Source: Clostridia bacterium
GTDB taxonomy: Bacteria; Bacillota; Clostridia; Peptostreptococcales; Acidaminobacteraceae
DNA: 64,000 nucleotides
Reading direction: 5' to 3'
NCBI GenBank assembly: GCA_014859095.1
Contig: JACUUV010000001.1
Span: 124,001-188,000 of the forward strand
The notes beneath the pieces were generated by a model that did not search any database, had not been told where the DNA came from, and saw only the letters and a list, made by a program, of their open reading frames with translations. Within the stretch, counting starts at the first letter, position 1; every line of letters starts with the position of its first letter. Shown piece by piece: positions 60,438-64,000 of this stretch. Made by a program: the position numbers and the translations under genes.

Positions 60438-61312
60438 ATCATTCCATCCAGCAACTTTTCGATGTCGTCGGGCTTTCTATCGTAAAGCACCAAAGGTTTT
60501 GTGATATGAGGAATTCGCGCCATAAAATCGGATTTGTTCTCTTTGTAAAGGATGCCCATTGGAATCCCTTCATCACCAAACATCTGTGCCACTTCAAAGG
60601 CTTTGATCTTGTCCGTCGGATCGTAATCGTCAGAGAGTTTGAACGCTCTATCCTTATACCATTTGAATGTATTGATCTTATTGAATGAAACACAAGGCTG
60701 CATGACGTCTATAAGGGCATATCCCGTATAGTCCATTGCGGCTTTTATCATTTCCCCAAGATGTTCCGAGTCTCCGGAAAAACTTCGCGCTACGAATCCA
60801 CAACCTAGACTGATCGCCAGTGCAAGCGGACGAATCGCTTCAGACCTCATGCCATCAAACTGTAACCTGGTGATTTGCCCAAGTGGAGTGGTGGGAGATC
60901 CTTGTCCTTTTGTGAGGCCATAAACCTGATTGTTATGGACGATATGCACAATGTCTATATTTCTTCTGATATTGTGCATAAGATGATTGCCACCTTCACC
61001 ATAAGTGTCACCGTCGCCGGAATTCAAAATGATTTTGAGGGTATTGTTGGCCACGTGAGCACCAAGTGCTGAAGGAAGTGCTCTTCCATGGAGAGTGTTG
61101 AGGCCATGTGCATGGATATAGTGTGGCAGTTTTGCCGCTTGACCGATACCTGACACCAATAGGACGTCCTGGGGTTTCAGTCCCGCGTCGAAAAGTGTTT
61201 TATTGAGCGTATCGAGTATACTAAAATTACCACATCCCGGACACCAACTTGTAGGGTTGTTCGTTACAAATGGATTGTCCACAGTTTTAAGTGCATCTAT
61301 TTGATCAATCAT
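60434..61312 (-). CDS. 2-oxoacid:ferredoxin oxidoreductase, beta subunit
   Basis: 292 residues. TSWCPGCGNFSILDTL, then GDGDTYGEGGNHLMHNIRRN (thiamine diphosphate motif) and NNQVYGLTKGQGSPTTPLG. With the alpha subunit it oxidises a 2-oxoacid to acyl-CoA and reduces ferredoxin. Start ATG overlaps the alpha stop by 8 bp. The substrate (2-oxoglutarate or branched-chain oxoacids) cannot be told. Confidence 0.92.
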   Translation of the reverse strand: MIDQIDALKTVDNPFVTNNPTSWCPGCGNFSILDTLNKTLFDAGLKPQDVLLVSGIGQAAKLPHYIHAHGLNTLHGRALPSALGAHVANNTLKIILNSGDGDTYGEGGNHLMHNIRRNIDIVHIVHNNQVYGLTKGQGSPTTPLGQITRLQFDGMRSEAIRPLALAISLGCGFVARSFSGDSEHLGEMIKAAMDYTGYALIDVMQPCVSFNKINTFKWYKDRAFKLSDDYDPTDKIKAFEVAQMFGDEGIPMGILYKENKSDFMARIPHITKPLVLYDRKPDDIEKLLDGMI

Positions 61313-62978
61313 TTTTAATCACCTCATAAGCTTCTTTAATGAATGAGGACGTGAATGGTCTTCCGTCATATCTGTTGATGCTGTGACTGAACTTCACACC
61401 TGTCTCCATTCTTAATATTTTGCCAAATTGGTTCATGGCATTGCCTTCCACATTTACCACTCTCATTTCAGGTTTTATGAATGGTTCAAGCACATTTTCC
61501 CTGATGGGGAAAACATCTGTGAACGCTATCATGGCCACTTCATTACCAGTTAAATTGAGCTCATCTATCGCTTCCCTAAGAGCGCCATAAGTGGATCCCC
61601 AAGATATGAAAAGCGTGTCATAATTCTCGGAACCGTAAAATTCAGGAGCATCCAGCTCTTTTTTGATGGCCTCCATCCTATTTAAGAACTTGTTTTTTAG
61701 AGCGATGGTCATCTCTTCCGACTCGGTCACTTTTCCATATTCGTCGTGTACGTGTGAATCCGTCATGATGAGCGTTTGATTGTCCAAACCGGGATATTTT
61801 CTATTGCCTGAAACATTTTCAAAATCATAGCGTTTGTATTTGGGATCGAAATCCTCTTTGAGATGTCGTTGGATCTTCAGTGAAGCTGTATCGAAACGTT
61901 CCATGCTCTGAACAGAATCCGCAAGCAATTGGTCTGTGAGTATGATGACCGGGACTTGATATTTTTCGGCCAAATTGAATGCTCTGAACGTGGAATAATA
62001 GGCGTCCGAAACGGTTCGGGGAGCCATCACGATTCTGGCGAACTCACCTTGAGAAGCGGTCACAACGAAAGCGAGATCCCCTTGTTCCGTTCTGGTTGGA
62101 AGTCCTGTGGCCGGCCCAGGTCTTTGAACGTTGCAGATGACTATCGGGACTTCACTGACAGCCGCAAAACCAATGGACTCGACCATAAGCGAAAATCCAC
62201 CACCGGACGTACCCGTCATCGATCGCACCCCGTTTGATGCCGCACCAATCGCTGCCATTGCAGCAGCAATCTCGTCCTCTGCCTGCTCAACGACTATGTT
62301 CATTTTCTTCTCATGCGTCGCCAGATAGTTCATGATTCCCGTCGATGGCGCCATAGGATAAGCACAATAAAATCCGAGACCGGCGCTCAGTGCTCCTAGG
62401 GCAACTGCTTGATTACCGTTCAAGATGATGCGCTCATCATCTGTCCGAATGGGCATATGAACACTTTTCATCTGTTCGAATCCCCATTTTGCACAACTGA
62501 TATTTGTTGAATTGATCGCCTCGGACCATTTTTTGTTGTTAATTTTATCCAAAACGGATGCATCACCACCAAACCATTTGATGACCATTCCCACTGCAAC
62601 CATACCAAATGCATTTTTGTTTTTTGTGATGTTTTTCAGACCCTCCTCATCCACCCAAATCGATTTTCCATCAAAATTATTTTTCGATTTCAGGCCATCA
62701 AGAGCGATCAACATTCCATCCGTTTTGATTTGCGCACCAACATTTTCGATGGCTTCGGCATTTAGGGCAATAAAGATGTCCGCATGTGCTTCGGTGGAAT
62801 AAACCCTTTCCTGACCAATTGTGATCGTCGAGTAGTTGTAACCACCTCTGACACGGGACATATAATTCTTATAGGCATATATTTCATAACCTTCTTGTTT
62901 CAGCAGTTTTTCCACATAAAGTTCTACAGTATTGATTCCCTCGCCTGCGGCACCTGCTATAATAATAGTTTTTTTCAT
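61305..62978 (-). CDS. 2-oxoacid:ferredoxin oxidoreductase, fused gamma and alpha subunit
   Basis: 557 residues. The first 180 form a gamma domain (IIIAGAAGEGINTVE, SRVRGGYNYST, NKNAFGMVAVG); then the alpha domain (GNQAVALGALSAGLGFYCAY, PMAPSTGIMN, GTSGGGFSLM, VQRPGPATGLPTRTEQGDL). No ferredoxin domain is attached and no delta gene follows. It matches KorA-type two-subunit enzymes. First gene of the pair. Confidence 0.92.
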   Translation of the reverse strand: MKKTIIIAGAAGEGINTVELYVEKLLKQEGYEIYAYKNYMSRVRGGYNYSTITIGQERVYSTEAHADIFIALNAEAIENVGAQIKTDGMLIALDGLKSKNNFDGKSIWVDEEGLKNITKNKNAFGMVAVGMVIKWFGGDASVLDKINNKKWSEAINSTNISCAKWGFEQMKSVHMPIRTDDERIILNGNQAVALGALSAGLGFYCAYPMAPSTGIMNYLATHEKKMNIVVEQAEDEIAAAMAAIGAASNGVRSMTGTSGGGFSLMVESIGFAAVSEVPIVICNVQRPGPATGLPTRTEQGDLAFVVTASQGEFARIVMAPRTVSDAYYSTFRAFNLAEKYQVPVIILTDQLLADSVQSMERFDTASLKIQRHLKEDFDPKYKRYDFENVSGNRKYPGLDNQTLIMTDSHVHDEYGKVTESEEMTIALKNKFLNRMEAIKKELDAPEFYGSENYDTLFISWGSTYGALREAIDELNLTGNEVAMIAFTDVFPIRENVLEPFIKPEMRVVNVEGNAMNQFGKILRMETGVKFSHSINRYDGRPFTSSFIKEAYEVIKND

Positions 62979-63074
62979 ATAACCACCTTTATCAGAATAA
63001 TTGAAAGTAATTTGATATTTATATATACCAAAGATCCGATTAAAATATCAATCTTTACGTTTATTTAACCAAAA

Positions 63075-63107
63075 AAATCCAAGACGCAATAAATACGTCA
63101 TGGATTT
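63075..63107 (-). terminator. terminator after the M29 peptidase region
   Basis: On the minus strand AATCCATGACG and CGTCTTGGATT pair (one mismatch) around a 9-base loop and are followed by TTTTT. Confidence 0.78.
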
Positions 63108-63111
63108 CATC

Positions 63112-63327
63112 TTAATTTCTTGACTCGTCTGAATAGATGAAACATATTTCAGTGTCGAGAAGTCTTTTGATGATCTTGCTGACTTTACGTTCTTCTCCCA
63201 GTGTGATGAAAATCAGGGTGAACACTTCCCAAAGAAACACCCAACCACCTATAAAGATGCCTTCTTTAAGGACGGACACGACAATGCCCGACTCGGCGGA
63301 ATAGAAATTGTCATAGGCTTCTCTCAA
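63112..63327 (-). CDS. short orphan ORF resembling the C-terminal part of a membrane protein
   Basis: 71 residues if the TTG at 63327 is used; no ribosome binding site is convincing. One membrane-like segment (EGIFIGGWVFLWEVFTLIFI) with a charged tail. The frame is open up to, and continuous with, the TAG of the M29 peptidase gene just upstream. The sequence looks like the end of a larger protein, so this may be a remnant or a mis-started gene. Terminated by a hairpin. Confidence 0.4.
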   Translation of the reverse strand: MREAYDNFYSAESGIVVSVLKEGIFIGGWVFLWEVFTLIFITLGEERKVSKIIKRLLDTEICFIYSDESRN

Positions 63328-63351
63328 AGCTTTTTCATTGACTTCATTTTT

Positions 63352-64000
63352 CTACAACACAAAATTACCATGTTCAAATATCAATACTTCAACGCCATCC
63401 TTGTTAATTCCTGAGATTTTCATATCTTTGGTACCAATCATGAAATCTTCATGTGTTATGGAGTCGTTGATGCCCCTTTTGATCAACTCGTCAGAATTCA
63501 GCTTTTCGCCACCTTCGATACAGACAGGATAGGCTTTTCCAAGGGCCAGATGACACGCGGCGTTCTCATCAAACAGAGTATTGTAAAATAAAATACCCGT
63601 ATTTGAAATCGGTGAATCAAATGGTACAAGGGCGACTTCACCAAGATACTTGGAACCTTCATCCGTTTCAATCAACCGTCTCAGATTCTCATACCCTGTC
63701 TTTGCCTTGAAATCAACAACAGCGCCCTCTTTAAATTCAATTTCAAAATCCTCAATGAGGCTGCCGTTGAAATTCAGAGGCATCGCACTGACCACTTTCC
63801 CATTGACACCATCGCGCTTCGGAGCTGTGAAAACCTCTTCCGTGGGCATGTTGGCAATGAATTCGTGTCCATCAGGTGTAAGATCGGATCCGCCGAGCCA
63901 CAAGTGTCCTTCAGGCAATTCGACATGCAGATCTGTTCCAAGATCATTGGTGAAATGAATGGACTTGAAACGATGGTCATTCAACAGATCCATCTGTTTT
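63352..64000 (-). CDS. M29-family metallo-aminopeptidase, C-terminal half (cut by window edge)
   Basis: The visible 216 residues include TDLHVELPEGHLWLGGSD, FIANMPTEEVFTAPKRDGVN (metal-binding Glu), KYLGEVALVPFDSPISNTG (Glu) and ACHLALGKAYP with the later ITHEDFMIGT (His and Asp), the pattern of AmpS/aminopeptidase T. The frame continues past 64000 (codons K and Q before the first visible Met), so the start is outside. Ends with a TAG. Confidence 0.9.
   Translation of the reverse strand, partial: KQMDLLNDHRFKSIHFTNDLGTDLHVELPEGHLWLGGSDLTPDGHEFIANMPTEEVFTAPKRDGVNGKVVSAMPLNFNGSLIEDFEIEFKEGAVVDFKAKTGYENLRRLIETDEGSKYLGEVALVPFDSPISNTGILFYNTLFDENAACHLALGKAYPVCIEGGEKLNSDELIKRGINDSITHEDFMIGTKDMKISGINKDGVEVLIFEHGNFVL

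Noticed and set aside
63352-63354. TAG read as pyrrolysine in the M29 peptidase
   Set aside because: The peptidase ends at the normal family length before the TAG, so it is an ordinary stop codon.

Overview
The window is a compact, low-to-moderate G+C stretch of a strictly anaerobic Gram-positive (Firmicutes, Clostridia) chromosome. The grounds are: an NADH/ferredoxin [FeFe] hydrogenase (hydABC), anaerobic ribonucleotide reductase nrdDG, a 2-oxoacid:ferredoxin oxidoreductase, AddAB, FtsEX, EndoAI/EndoA next to alr, strong GGAGG ribosome binding sites, and Firmicutes-type LexA, CIRCE, NrdR and Rex operators. A Fusibacter/Acidaminobacter-like organism would fit, but I cannot establish the genus.

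Layout. 1-1.2 kb: start of a pantothenate operon (DUF2520 protein then panB) behind a structured leader with an intrinsic terminator. 1.2-1.6 kb: a hairpin-rich array of 123-bp repeats. 1.6-5.4 kb: a small zinc-ribbon gene, then an operon of three TadE/TadG-like pseudopilin genes and a Hanks-type kinase. 5.4-9.2 kb: typA, a secreted transglutaminase-like protein under a cyclic-di-GMP-I riboswitch, and a class D sortase. 9.3-13.1 kb: a regulatory cassette around a sensory-type [FeFe] hydrogenase with two DRTGG proteins, two HATPase proteins, a PHP protein and a 56-residue membrane protein. 13.2-18.5 kb: tmk and the hydABC operon. Both hydrogenase units carry a Rex-like operator just downstream of the predicted start of transcription. 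18.6-25.4 kb: uvrBAC as one SOS operon with a LexA box. 25.4-29.6 kb: ftsE-ftsX-M23 hydrolase-S41 protease.

29.7-41 kb: 5-formyl-THF cyclo-ligase, a Lon-like protease, an S1-repeat protein, a WecG/TagA glycosyltransferase, a membrane protein, acpS-alr-endoAI-endoA, and nrdD-nrdG behind two NrdR boxes. 41-45.5 kb (plus strand): an HD hydrolase, two DUF4342 paralogues with related upstream regions, and an OmpR-type two-component system. 45.5-54.6 kb: addB-addA-cysQ-HutD-degenerate PfkB-like protein. 54.7-60.4 kb: a TIGR01906-type membrane protein, a second copy of the palindromic repeat family, a DUF523/DUF1722 protein, a CBS-ACT protein, and htpG-lrgA-lrgB next to a perfect CIRCE element. 60.4-64 kb: 2-oxoacid:ferredoxin oxidoreductase beta and gamma/alpha, a short orphan C-terminal-like ORF, and an M29 aminopeptidase running off the end.

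The strongest candidates for little-described biology are the hydrogenase-sensor cassette with paired Rex operators, the modular palindromic repeats at 1.2-1.6 and 55.5 kb, the pseudopilin operon with a TadE/zinc-domain fusion and a kinase, and the attenuator-like leader of the pantothenate operon. Gene calls rest on reading motifs in the translations; no database search was possible.
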